Assembly (NCBI GenBank): GCA_023436205.1 | Contig: JAEZKC010000002.1 | Location: 124,001 to 188,000 of the forward strand | Length of the DNA stretch: 64,000 nt | Direction: 5' to 3' | DNA from: Fibrobacterota bacterium | GTDB lineage: Bacteria; Fibrobacterota; Chitinivibrionia; Chitinivibrionales; Chitinispirillaceae | Shown: one piece after another, positions 1 to 8,316 of the stretch | Layout: every line of letters starts with the position of its first letter | Numbering within the stretch: the stretch's first letter is position 1 | Notes under the pieces: model-generated | Told to the model about the DNA's origin: nothing | Databases searched by the model: none | What the model saw: only the letters and a program-made list of their open reading frames with translations | Position numbers and translations under genes: made by a program

Positions 1-1
1 A

Positions 2-889
2 TCAGATATTGACCTTGCAGCAAAAAGCGGCTGCGATTCCGTGCACATTTCACTTCCGGCCTCCTCTCTTCACCAGAGAATTACCGGAATCGAGGAGGAA
101 TTCGTTCTCGATATATGCTCTACCATTCTGCAATATGCACTGCCGAAATTTGATTCAGTTTCAATCGGTGCGCAGGATGCCTCACGAGCAGATCCCCGAT
201 TCCTTACATCGCTTGTCCTCACTGCAAAGCAACTTGGTGCCTGTCGGGTGAGAATCGCCGACACGGTCGGCATTCTCACTCCGCGTGCCACAGAATCCCT
301 GATTAGCGGCATTCTCTCGCAGGTACCCGATGCGAGCCTCGAATTCCATGCTCATAACGACCTCGGAATGGCAACTGCAAATACCGTAACCGCGATTCAA
401 TGCGGTGCGGACAGTGCCTCTGTAACTCTGTGCGGACTGGGAGAGAGAGCGGGCAATGCGGCTCTCGAAGAAGTAGCTGTTGCGCTCAATCTGGAGAAAA
501 CTGTTGAATCAAATTTGAATCTTAAGAATATAAGCCAGATCTGCCATGAGGTTTACCAGATCATAAAGCAACCTATTCCATTCGGTAAACCTGTTGTAGG
601 TAAAGGAGCATTCAAACACGAATCCGGTATTCACTGCCAGGGGTTACTCGAAGACAGCCGTGCTTATGAACCGTATTCACCGGAAAGCGTAGGCCAGAAA
701 CGTGAATTCCTGGCAGGAACACACAGCGGAACATCCGGAGTAATTGCCATGCTTTCCAACAGTGGTATTTCCATTTCAAGACAGCAGGCATATGAATTCC
801 TCGAAACGGTGAGGCATGCCGCAGTTGCTTCTGAAAAAGCATTACATGAAGAGGATGTCGCCGCACTGTATAAAAGCTGCTATGCTTGA
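2..889 (+). CDS. nifV: Homocitrate synthase (NifV-type), 5' end outside window
   Basis: The open frame enters the window at base 2 without a start, so only the C-terminal ~295 residues are present. The family condenses acetyl-CoA with 2-oxoglutarate to homocitrate, used for the nitrogenase FeMo cofactor (NifV) or in lysine synthesis. Visible family marks are VHISLP near the cut, SIGAQDASRADP, the metal-binding LEFHAHNDLG, GLGERAGNAALEEV, and the C-terminal KHESGIHCQGLL followed by GTHSGTSG. The SIGAQDASRADP form resembles NifV/homocitrate synthase more than 2-isopropylmalate synthase, but the N-terminal substrate-determining part is missing. A NifU-domain gene lies 0.7 kb downstream, which supports a nif context. 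Isopropylmalate or citramalate synthase cannot be fully excluded. Confidence 0.8.
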   Translation, partial: SDIDLAAKSGCDSVHISLPASSLHQRITGIEEEFVLDICSTILQYALPKFDSVSIGAQDASRADPRFLTSLVLTAKQLGACRVRIADTVGILTPRATESLISGILSQVPDASLEFHAHNDLGMATANTVTAIQCGADSASVTLCGLGERAGNAALEEVAVALNLEKTVESNLNLKNISQICHEVYQIIKQPIPFGKPVVGKGAFKHESGIHCQGLLEDSRAYEPYSPESVGQKREFLAGTHSGTSGVIAMLSNSGISISRQQAYEFLETVRHAAVASEKALHEEDVAALYKSCYA

Positions 890-904
890 AAGTAAATTAT
901 TTAC

Positions 905-1372
905 ATGATAAAAATAATCGAAGCAGACCTTACCGATATGTCTCATCAGATAGCCATTTGTCACCTGATAAACAGCTATCTGCTAGATCCCATGGGTGGA
1001 CAATCCTCTGCTCACAGTGAAGAAAAACAAAAACGGTTGATCAACTGGCTCACCGAAGCCGGTAACGTGCTTTGCCTTCTGGCTTATATAGACCACTCCC
1101 CTGCAGGTCTGGCCGTCTGTTTCAAACAGTTCTCCACCTTTCTGGTAAAACCTGTCATCAATATTCATGACCTGATAGTCGATAAGGAATATCGTAACAG
1201 GGGGATTGGCCGTGCATTACTAAAGGAAATAGCAGATTTTGCCAGAAAGAACGATTATGGCAAGGTCACTTTAGAAGTCCGCAAAGATAATGCAGTGGCA
1301 AAAAAGCTGTATACCGGAATGGGATTCAATGAATGTGACCCTGAAATGCACTTCTGGGTGAAACACATCTGA
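905..1372 (+). CDS. GNAT family N-acetyltransferase
   Basis: A 155-residue single-domain GNAT protein that would transfer an acetyl group from acetyl-CoA to an unknown amine. The central strand INIHDLIVDKEYRNRGIGRA contains the acetyl-CoA pyrophosphate-binding motif A (RNRGIG), followed by ALLKEIADFARKN. The end, VAKKLYTGMGF, is the usual motif B. The ATG lies 15 bases after the homocitrate synthase stop without a clear ribosome binding site, so the two may be cotranscribed. The substrate cannot be told from sequence. Confidence 0.85.
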   Translation: MIKIIEADLTDMSHQIAICHLINSYLLDPMGGQSSAHSEEKQKRLINWLTEAGNVLCLLAYIDHSPAGLAVCFKQFSTFLVKPVINIHDLIVDKEYRNRGIGRALLKEIADFARKNDYGKVTLEVRKDNAVAKKLYTGMGFNECDPEMHFWVKHI

Positions 1373-1549
1373 GGTGGTGAATTTGACGCCTGTTCACTTT
1401 TATGTTCCTCCTTCAACCCTAAAAACCTCATCATATCCGTAATGAATTTGTATGGGGCCTCTTTCATTTGCTTGGAGTGATCCCGACAACCATTTATTTT
1501 GCTTATTTGATCATTGAAGTAGTTCTCACATTAATATGAGGAGCTGTAA

Positions 1550-1774
1550 ATGAAAGAGAAAGTACAGGAAGCCATAAATGAGATTCGCCCCAATCTCCAG
1601 GCCGATGGCGGAGATATAGAGTTGGTGGAAATTACTCCTGATAACGTTGTGAAAGTCAGACTCAGAGGGGCCTGCGCTGGATGTCCGGGTGCTCAAATGA
1701 CCCTGAAAATGGGCGTGGAGCGCTATCTTAAGAAAAAGATTCCCGAGGTGAAGAGCGTAGAGAGCGTGCAGTGA
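1550..1774 (+). CDS. NifU-like C-terminal domain Fe-S scaffold protein
   Basis: A 74-residue protein consisting only of the NifU C-terminal domain (Nfu type), which binds a transient Fe-S cluster through a CxxC pair and passes it to apo-proteins. The pair is in GACAGCPGAQ, preceded by LQADGGDIELVEI, a hallmark of the family. An AGGAG ribosome binding site lies just before the ATG. The stop overlaps the GTG start of the DUF116 gene by four bases (GTGA), so the two are translationally coupled. Together with the upstream NifV-like gene it suggests a nitrogen-fixation or general Fe-S maturation neighbourhood. Confidence 0.88.
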   Translation: MKEKVQEAINEIRPNLQADGGDIELVEITPDNVVKVRLRGACAGCPGAQMTLKMGVERYLKKKIPEVKSVESVQ

Positions 1775-2607
1775 CAACTTTGTCGGAACAAGTTTCTGCA
1801 CCCAAGGCAAAAGATGAAAGTGCCTGGCGAACTGCCTGGAGGAAATTTCCCTTTCTGGCATTCTGCTGGGCAAGCCTCTTTCTGGTCGGTGCGATTGAAC
1901 TTCTTGTAGTGTATCTGGTTGACCCCAGGCTATTGCAGCTCAACCACTACCTGGCTTATACCGTTATTGGCCTTATGGCTGCTTTTTTTCTTGTTCTGGC
2001 CGGTGGCTTAAGCCTGATCACTATCACTTCACTTACCGGTATCGACCTGCTTTATCCGCATAACAAGCCATCGATTACGGTGAAACTGCTGTTTCCCATA
2101 GCAGTTTTTTTGGCCCAGCTTTTCCGTTTCAACCGAAACAGCCTGCGCACCTCCTTTGTTAAAGTCAACAACTCCCTTACCAAGGCCCAGGCTTGCAGGA
2201 TCAAAGGGGATCGAATCCTGGTTCTTCTCCCCCATTGCCTTCAAATTGATGTGTGCAACCGTAAAATTACCAATGACCTTTCAAATTGCGTTCGCTGCGG
2301 GCGCTGCCATGTTGGTAACCTTATCGAAATAGGGGAAAAGTACGGTCTAAAGATCGAAGTGGTCAATGGCGGCACCCTGGCCCGCAAAAGGGTGGCAATG
2401 TTCCGCCCTCACGGGATCATTGCAGTAGCCTGTGAAAGGGACCTGACTCTCGGCATTCAGGATGTGCACCCGGTTCCAGTCTACGGAGTGATCAACGACC
2501 GGCCTTTTGGTCCGTGTGTTAACACCTGTGTGGATATGAGTTTGGTGGACGAGGCGGTGAAATTTTTCAGAAGAAAAAGCACCATTAAAACATCGATTGC
2601 CACATAA
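1771..2607 (+). CDS. DUF116 family membrane-anchored Cys-rich protein
   Basis: A 278-residue protein starting at GTG inside the NifU-domain stop. Two hydrophobic segments (about residues 28-52 and 61-85) anchor it, and a third short hydrophobic stretch precedes the soluble part. The C-terminal half carries the conserved Cys pattern of DUF116: CLQIDVCNR, then NCVRCGRCHVG (CxxCxxC), later VACERDLTLGIQDV and GPCVNTCVDM. The Cys content suggests a metal or Fe-S centre, but the family's function is not established. Coupling to a NifU-domain scaffold is consistent with cluster insertion (inference). Confidence 0.8.
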   Translation: MTTLSEQVSAPKAKDESAWRTAWRKFPFLAFCWASLFLVGAIELLVVYLVDPRLLQLNHYLAYTVIGLMAAFFLVLAGGLSLITITSLTGIDLLYPHNKPSITVKLLFPIAVFLAQLFRFNRNSLRTSFVKVNNSLTKAQACRIKGDRILVLLPHCLQIDVCNRKITNDLSNCVRCGRCHVGNLIEIGEKYGLKIEVVNGGTLARKRVAMFRPHGIIAVACERDLTLGIQDVHPVPVYGVINDRPFGPCVNTCVDMSLVDEAVKFFRRKSTIKTSIAT

Positions 2608-2724
2608 TGAACCATTTCGGATAAAATTTTCACATTTTTAAACGCTTTGCTTTAAATAGTTTTAACCTGATAGTAATTTTAACTTAACTCTCATCCACCA
2701 ACTTTTCCCAGAACCAAATTTTAG

Positions 2725-4356
2725 ATGAAAACAAACCCCATCTCTATCCCCGCTCCAGACATTAACAACCCGAGCTGGATGATTCGACTCCCGGTAGTAC
2801 TCCTGGCTTCAGGACTATTTGGTATTATCTTTAGAACTCTTTTTTCTGTCTATCCCAATCCGGTGATAACTAACCTTACACTTGGGCCGGCAATTGTTAT
2901 CGCATGGCTCTGGGGACGCAAAGCGGGACTCCTCACCATTCTCTTTAACCATTTCTGTATCATTTTTGTAATACGGACTATAGCACCGGAACAGAAACCG
3001 GAGCTCAGTGCATTTATCGCTATCAGTGCTTATTCCCTCATTACCTTCCTCATTGGTACTGCAAGCACGTTAACAAAAAAGCTCAAGCAGGAAAACCTTG
3101 AACGCCTAAAAGTGACCGAGCAGCTCCGTAAATATCAGGAACAGCTGGAGCAGATGGTGGAGGAACGCACAAAAGAGCTATCGCAAGCTCACGAGAAGCT
3201 GAAGCAAATTGAGAAGATGGAAGCGGTCGGACAGCTTGCAGGCGGTGTGGCGCATGATTTCAACAATCAGCTGGCAGTTATTTTGGGATATTCGGAGTTT
3301 CTGGCCACCGTTCTTGAAGATCCAAAACTGAAGCACTACGCATCCCAGATACGCACCTCTGGAGCACGAGCTGCAGACTTGACAAAACAACTGCTCACCT
3401 TCAGCCGCAAAAGCTCGTACAAGAGCCAGATTGTCAACACGAATCATATTGTTACAGAAGTCACCACACTGCTATCAAGAAGTATAGGTCAAGAGATCAC
3501 ACTGGTTCATGTGTTAGGATCTACCAAGCCGCAGGTTTGGGGCAGTGCTTCACTTCTTCAGAATGCGATATTAAACCTGGCGATCAACGCCAGAGATGCC
3601 ATGGAACAAGGCGGTGTGCTTACTATCGAAACCAGTGACCTGCTGGTTGACCAAACATTCTGCAAACTGCATGGCATTCAGCTCGAATACGGAGAATACG
3701 TTTCCATTGCCGTCGCAGATACCGGAACGGGAATAGCACCGACAGTGCTTCCTCATATCTTCGAGCCTTTCTTTACCACCAAATGTGAAGGTAAAGGGAC
3801 CGGCATGGGATTGGCGGCCGTGTACGGCACTGTGAACAGCCATCACGGCACAGTTCTGGTCGAAAGCATATTCGGAAAAGGGGCCACATTCAAAGTGCTT
3901 TTACCGGTGACCAACCGCACCAGAAATGAAGATGACTTTACCGGCGAACTGAGCGAAAATGCAGATGGAGAAAACATTCTTCTCATTGGAGACGAACAGG
4001 AATTCACCGACCTGATGAAAGTGATACTTAATTCACTAGGTTATGAGATTTCAAATTGTTCTGAAAAACAGGCCGCTCACATTTATAAAGGAAAATGGGG
4101 CGAAACCAATGCCGTTATCATTGACACACACTCATTTGAGAACAGCTTGAAGGTTTACAATTCCCTCAAAGAGATAAATCCTGAAATCGTCGCCATTTTC
4201 GTTTCCGGTTTTTCATCCAACCAGAAGCTTGAATCTGTACACAAAGCTGGAGTCAGCGGTTTTCTACAAAAGCCATTCACCCGCAAAGATATTCATCGGA
4301 AAATTCAGGAATGTCTGTTGAGGAAAAATGTGGTGAAGAGAAAAGAGAATTGTTGA
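2725..4356 (+). CDS. Membrane hybrid sensor histidine kinase with degenerate receiver
   Basis: A 543-residue protein with about four N-terminal hydrophobic segments (residues 20-112), a coiled coil (115-165), a HisKA domain with the phosphoacceptor in GGVAHDFNNQL (His177), and a HATPase with N box LNLAINARDAM, G1 VADTGTGI and G2 GKGTGMGLA. A receiver domain follows (~415-530). Its usual acidic pair is reduced: the first strand reads LLIGDEQEF, with Gly where the first Asp is expected. The likely acceptor Asp in VIIDTHSF and the Lys in LQKPF remain. No cognate regulator gene is adjacent. The signal sensed is unknown. Confidence 0.88.
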   Translation: MKTNPISIPAPDINNPSWMIRLPVVLLASGLFGIIFRTLFSVYPNPVITNLTLGPAIVIAWLWGRKAGLLTILFNHFCIIFVIRTIAPEQKPELSAFIAISAYSLITFLIGTASTLTKKLKQENLERLKVTEQLRKYQEQLEQMVEERTKELSQAHEKLKQIEKMEAVGQLAGGVAHDFNNQLAVILGYSEFLATVLEDPKLKHYASQIRTSGARAADLTKQLLTFSRKSSYKSQIVNTNHIVTEVTTLLSRSIGQEITLVHVLGSTKPQVWGSASLLQNAILNLAINARDAMEQGGVLTIETSDLLVDQTFCKLHGIQLEYGEYVSIAVADTGTGIAPTVLPHIFEPFFTTKCEGKGTGMGLAAVYGTVNSHHGTVLVESIFGKGATFKVLLPVTNRTRNEDDFTGELSENADGENILLIGDEQEFTDLMKVILNSLGYEISNCSEKQAAHIYKGKWGETNAVIIDTHSFENSLKVYNSLKEINPEIVAIFVSGFSSNQKLESVHKAGVSGFLQKPFTRKDIHRKIQECLLRKNVVKRKENC

Positions 4357-4407
4357 TTATTGATTTTTGATTTGGAAGAAACGAAAGTTGTTGTGTAATA
4401 CTGACCT

Positions 4408-4457
4408 CCGTTTCGCACATGCTGAGCGCAGGTCCACCGGAGTCGAAGCATTACTCC
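4408..4457 (+). repeat. Interspersed repeat family A, copy 1
   Basis: A diverged copy of the 44-base element that recurs at 17.9-20.5 kb and 52.9-53.2 kb; the core here is GCTGAGCGCAGGTCCACCGG followed by AGTCGAAGCATTACTCC. It is preceded at 4348-4376 by an AT-rich stretch of TTGATTATTGATTTTTGATT type that also accompanies other copies. Its end reaches the stop codon of the convergent NusG-like gene. Confidence 0.8.
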
Positions 4458-4999
4458 TCCGGCAATCTCTCAACCTGATTCGCTGCAATCTCCACAAGAG
4501 CATGACCAAGCCCGTACACTTCTATCACCACTTTACAACTGTTTTGAAGCCTGACTACCTGCCCGCGCATTCCACTCAATGGACCGGTGCAAATAACCAC
4601 CTTTTCATGCACCTGGAGGTCTGTATTGAAAGGTTCAAGAGGGTACTGCTGCTCCAAAGCACGGTAGACTCTGGATAGTTCTGAAACAAACCGTTTTTGA
4701 TTGCTGATTTTTATAATATCCACCACCCGGCCTGTTTTGTAAATACCGCCGGGGGTGATCTGAGAAAAACATACGTAACCGGGAAATAGAGGCAGCTTAT
4801 AAGTGCGTTTCCTTCTGATTTTTTCATTCACGACGACGTGACTATACAATGGCAAAAAAAACTCAACCCCGCCCTGAAGCAGATCAAATGCGAATTGCTT
4901 CTCCTGCCGAGATTTCACTCTTGCAATCCACCAGGGAGCTTGCGCATCTTCAATCGGACGCTCAGGATAGCGCTGAGGACAGTCTGTCATGCTTTTCAT
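4451..4999 (-). CDS. NusG-like transcription antitermination factor (RfaH/UpxY type)
   Basis: A 182-residue NusG paralogue. The N-terminal NGN domain begins WWIARVKSRQEKQFAFDLLQ and continues through FFLPLY and LPLFPGYVCF, typical of specialised NusG proteins. A KOW domain follows (GPLSGMRGQVVRLQ). Such proteins ride RNA polymerase and help it read long polysaccharide operons. Its start overlaps the stop of the upstream BY-kinase gene by four bases, so it is the last gene of a three-gene operon rather than the leader. The stop codon lies inside a repeat copy. A housekeeping NusG role is unlikely given the divergence and context. Confidence 0.85.
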   Translation of the reverse strand: MKSMTDCPQRYPERPIEDAQAPWWIARVKSRQEKQFAFDLLQGGVEFFLPLYSHVVVNEKIRRKRTYKLPLFPGYVCFSQITPGGIYKTGRVVDIIKISNQKRFVSELSRVYRALEQQYPLEPFNTDLQVHEKVVICTGPLSGMRGQVVRLQNSCKVVIEVYGLGHALVEIAANQVERLPEE

Positions 5000-7359
5000 C
5001 CCGCTGAGGCATCCTTTCCCTGCAGGTAGGATGAATATCTGTAATACTTGAGCTTTGGCTCCAGTTCAGCCTGATTTAAAACCAAACCTATGACTTTTCC
5101 CCTTAGTGAATACTCATCCACTTTCTTCTTTAAAGCGACATTATTGGTTTCTCCAGCTTTTACAGCCAGAACATACCCGGAAAAGTGTTTACCGACTATT
5201 GCCGCATCTGCAACTGCCGCAAGAGGAGGTGTATCCATTAGGATGACATCGTACAATGAATACAGAATTGTAATAAGAGCTTCAAATCTCCGGGAACTGA
5301 GCAGCTCGGAAGGGTTTGGAGGAATCGGACCACTTGACAACAGATGGAGATTGGGGACGTGCGTCTGTTGCATGAACTGCTTGACTAAATCTTCCGAAAG
5401 TTCCTCATCTCCCGAAAGAAGAGTGGTAAGACCCGGTTTCTTCTGAGCCAGAAAGGTCTTGTGCAGTATTCCCCGACGAGTGTCACCATCGATGAGCAAA
5501 GTGCGGAGTTTCTGCTGAGCAGTGACCACTGCAAGATTCGATGCCAGAAGTGATTTGCCATCACCTGCATCATAACTACTGATCAGCAATCCCTTCTTTT
5601 CGCATGAATCAAGACGCATGAAAATCTTCGCTCTCAACATCCTGAAAAATTCATCTACATAATTACTGCTGAAACCCGCCGTAATCAGTTTTGAATCCAC
5701 GTTGGGAATTGTTGCCTTATTTTGTCTTGAAATTCGTATCACTGGAATAGATTCCAATACTGGAAGTCCGCTTATATGCTGAAGTTCATCCTCCGTGCGC
5801 GCAGTTTTGTCAAGCATATCAAACAAGACCGGAATTCCGAACGAAAAGGCAAATGCGATCCCGAATCCAATTGCCAGCATCTTTAGTTTGTTCATCAGGT
5901 CTGATGGCGCCTCGGGTGGAATGGCATAATCCATTATATACATGTCGGCCACTTCAACAGCATCCGCAATTTTGGCCTGATTGTAACGACTCAGTACCGT
6001 CGAATGTATCTGGCTTGTCACTTGACGACGACGCTCAAGTTCGGCAAGAAGCCTCTCCTTGAGAGGAAGCCCCTGCAATCTCTGAGAGTACTCTCCCATT
6101 CGAGCCTGCTGGTGACCGACTTGAGACTCTACCCGATTCTCATATTCTAAAAGCAACTGTTCGATTTTCTGACCTGCAGATGCGATTTTACCCTCGGCCT
6201 CCTTATACAAAGGGTGATCCTTGGAGTAATTAAGCTCCATTGCAGCACGCCTCTGCATAGCTTGATTAAGTTCAGCCTGAAGAGCCATCGCTGCAGGTAC
6301 ATTCTGGTTGCTGAGGAAAATGAGAGCCTCATTGATAAGCAATTCTCTGCCCTCTCCACTTGCAGCATTGAGTCGCTTGCGGATTACCCGGCTCTCCTCA
6401 CCTGAAAGGGAAGTGACATACTTGCTGCTCTCAAGCTGCGAAATGGCATCAACTACAGAGCGGGCATCCACACCTAATCCCACCTGAGGATTTCGCTCCA
6501 TGAATACCTGAACTGCACTGTCTGACTGCTTTAGTTGTAAAGCAGCCGCCTCCAGCTGTTTCCCGAGAGTTGCAATAACTTCGCTGGTTTTCCTCTTTTT
6601 AAAACTTAAATTGCGGGCTACAAACTCATCACCTATGGTGTTTACGGTTTTAGTAAGCAGCTCGTAATCTCTTCCCAGCAGTGATATATAAGCGAAATCA
6701 GAACCCATTGTTCTTCGATCGACCTTGGGAAGAACAAGTTTACTTCTAATCAATTCGACAGCATCACGGCTTCTAACAATTGCAAATGAGAACGGATGAG
6801 GGGCCTTTAAATAATCTGGTGAAAATTCAAGGTGAATCCCTTGTAAATTAATGGAATCCAGACTGGGTATTGATCCGCTGTGAACAACTCTTTTGTGTAT
6901 GCCGGCCTTTTTATTTGTAAAAAGAACTCTATACCTGCTGCTCTCCACTTCATCAATTTCAAACTCGTACTTGCCAACCAATGCAGTTGAATCTGTCACG
7001 ACAGAATCGAATACCGCAGATCGGGGGATATCATCATGGAGGATCAGATTCAACGAGAGCTTCTGAACAACTTCAGAAAGAAGCGTTCGACTTCTTATCA
7101 GATCCATTTTACTTATGTCCATGGCATCCTGAGCCAGAAGCATTTCGTTTGCAGGGCTTCCCTCAAAACCGATAACAATTGTGGCCGCAAGCTCTGGTTT
7201 TGGAGATGCAAATTTGAAAACATAAACGACTGCACCTAGCGCAATTAAAGGACAAGCAATCATGATGAACCACTTCCAGCGCCAGAACAGATTCCAGTAA
7301 CGATGGATATAAAAAAGGATATCGATCTCTTTTAAACTCTTTTTCTGCTCCACTTCCAA
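4996..7359 (-). CDS. Wzz/Wzc-type chain-length determinant with BY-kinase domain
   Basis: A 787-residue inner-membrane protein that controls polysaccharide chain length and export and autophosphorylates on tyrosine. One membrane segment near residues 28-50 opens a Wzz domain, a coiled-coil periplasmic part follows (~250-450), and a second segment lies near 495-515. The cytoplasmic kinase shows Walker A YDAGDGKS (Lys602), A' LLIDGDTRR (624-626) and Walker B VILMDTPP (Asp709). A C-terminal tyrosine cluster (Tyr772, 773, 775, 778) is the likely autophosphorylation site. It lies between the Wza-like gene upstream and the NusG-like gene downstream, and it belongs to the export machinery of the matrix cluster. 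Confidence 0.92.
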   Translation of the reverse strand: MEVEQKKSLKEIDILFYIHRYWNLFWRWKWFIMIACPLIALGAVVYVFKFASPKPELAATIVIGFEGSPANEMLLAQDAMDISKMDLIRSRTLLSEVVQKLSLNLILHDDIPRSAVFDSVVTDSTALVGKYEFEIDEVESSRYRVLFTNKKAGIHKRVVHSGSIPSLDSINLQGIHLEFSPDYLKAPHPFSFAIVRSRDAVELIRSKLVLPKVDRRTMGSDFAYISLLGRDYELLTKTVNTIGDEFVARNLSFKKRKTSEVIATLGKQLEAAALQLKQSDSAVQVFMERNPQVGLGVDARSVVDAISQLESSKYVTSLSGEESRVIRKRLNAASGEGRELLINEALIFLSNQNVPAAMALQAELNQAMQRRAAMELNYSKDHPLYKEAEGKIASAGQKIEQLLLEYENRVESQVGHQQARMGEYSQRLQGLPLKERLLAELERRRQVTSQIHSTVLSRYNQAKIADAVEVADMYIMDYAIPPEAPSDLMNKLKMLAIGFGIAFAFSFGIPVLFDMLDKTARTEDELQHISGLPVLESIPVIRISRQNKATIPNVDSKLITAGFSSNYVDEFFRMLRAKIFMRLDSCEKKGLLISSYDAGDGKSLLASNLAVVTAQQKLRTLLIDGDTRRGILHKTFLAQKKPGLTTLLSGDEELSEDLVKQFMQQTHVPNLHLLSSGPIPPNPSELLSSRRFEALITILYSLYDVILMDTPPLAAVADAAIVGKHFSGYVLAVKAGETNNVALKKKVDEYSLRGKVIGLVLNQAELEPKLKYYRYSSYLQGKDASAG

Positions 7360-7387
7360 TGCACTCCTTAAAAGAAAAATGCTGTTC

Positions 7388-8059
7388 TTAATCTTTATAG
7401 CTATTGTATAGCGCTAAAGAGGTAGTCGCAACAGACAGAAGCAGTGTCAATGTAGGAAATACATCCTGACGGATTACTTCCCACGCGCCTCGCTCCGGTT
7501 TCGCCGTCACCCGCAACTGATCTCCGGTCTGGAAACCGACATCATAGAGTGACTTGCCCGACTCAAGAATCGTGACCAGATCCTTGCTGATAACCTTGCC
7601 TCCCCTCTCCCAAACCATTTTCTTCAAACCGTCACTTCGTACAGTTCCTCCAGCTATATGAACAGCATTCCAAAGGGACAAGTGAGGATCTATGCAGTAA
7701 AATCCAGGACGGGCGAATCCTCCCAGCAAACTGATGCGAATGACAGGACGAACTTGCACATTGGGATACCTCAGATATTCCGCCCAGTTTTCCTTCAAGT
7801 ATTCAGTTATCTCTTTCGACCCTCTTCCTTCAACCTTTATTCTGCCGACAACCGGCAGATCAGCATAACCCCTGCTATCAATGAAATAAACTCCGTTGGG
7901 GAAGCCCATAGTGTCGGGGAAAACCTGAACCTTGATCGCATCACCGCTTCTGAACGAAGTCACCACCGTAGTACTGTCACCATTAACTTCGCCCGGACCT
8001 TCTGAAAAGGAAAGTGCAACAAATGCTGTTATCAAAATCAAAAATGTTCTCACCAGCAT
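7388..8059 (-). CDS. Polysaccharide export protein, Wza family (short)
   Basis: A 223-residue exported protein; residues 1-19 form a signal peptide ending near ALSFS. The Poly_export domain is seen in RSGDAIKVQVFPDT, YFIDSRGYADLPVVGRIKV and KENWAEYLRYPNVQVRP, and a SLBB-like part in GGFARPGFYCIDP through AVHIAGGTVR. No lipobox cysteine follows the signal peptide, and a hydrophobic stretch near the C-terminus (TLTLLLSVATTSLALY) may be a membrane anchor. It is much shorter than E. coli Wza, as many PEP-CTERM-associated versions are. It is the first gene of the minus-strand export operon. Confidence 0.88.
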   Translation of the reverse strand: MLVRTFLILITAFVALSFSEGPGEVNGDSTTVVTSFRSGDAIKVQVFPDTMGFPNGVYFIDSRGYADLPVVGRIKVEGRGSKEITEYLKENWAEYLRYPNVQVRPVIRISLLGGFARPGFYCIDPHLSLWNAVHIAGGTVRSDGLKKMVWERGGKVISKDLVTILESGKSLYDVGFQTGDQLRVTAKPERGAWEVIRQDVFPTLTLLLSVATTSLALYNSYKD

Positions 8060-8316
8060 GCTCCCGTAAGTGACTTGTATATATATAGAATACTCTTTTT
8101 ACCATAAAACCCAGCAGATGTACAAAATAATAGAAGAGGATTCTGAAAACAATCGGGACACTCTTTTTACACAGTTCTATAAAGGTTAAAAAACTGTATC
8201 ACTATTTTTCTTTAAAAAACAATCTCGTAAACCGATTTTTTTCTTTATATTGTCCACTACTTAACCTGATTTGCTGTTTGTAACTTTTTTGTAATATTAT
8301 TGGTTAATAATAACAA
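8060..8316. promoter_or_regulatory. Divergent intergenic region between export operon and prsK
   Basis: A 257-base AT-rich gap between two divergent operons, so promoters for both should lie here. TATA-like stretches occur near 8090-8100 for the minus operon and 8280-8310 for prsK. I could not fix a promoter with confidence, nor find a clear sigma-54 -24/-12 pair. Confidence 0.4.

Noticed and set aside
1373..1467. Minus-strand peptide-like stretch MKEAPYKFITDMMRFLG
   Set aside because: It runs into the antisense of the GNAT gene, has no clear start signal and matches no family I know.
3985..4330. Receiver domain of the hybrid kinase called fully active
   Set aside because: The first acidic residue of the usual pair is Gly (LLIGDE), so normal phosphotransfer cannot be assumed.
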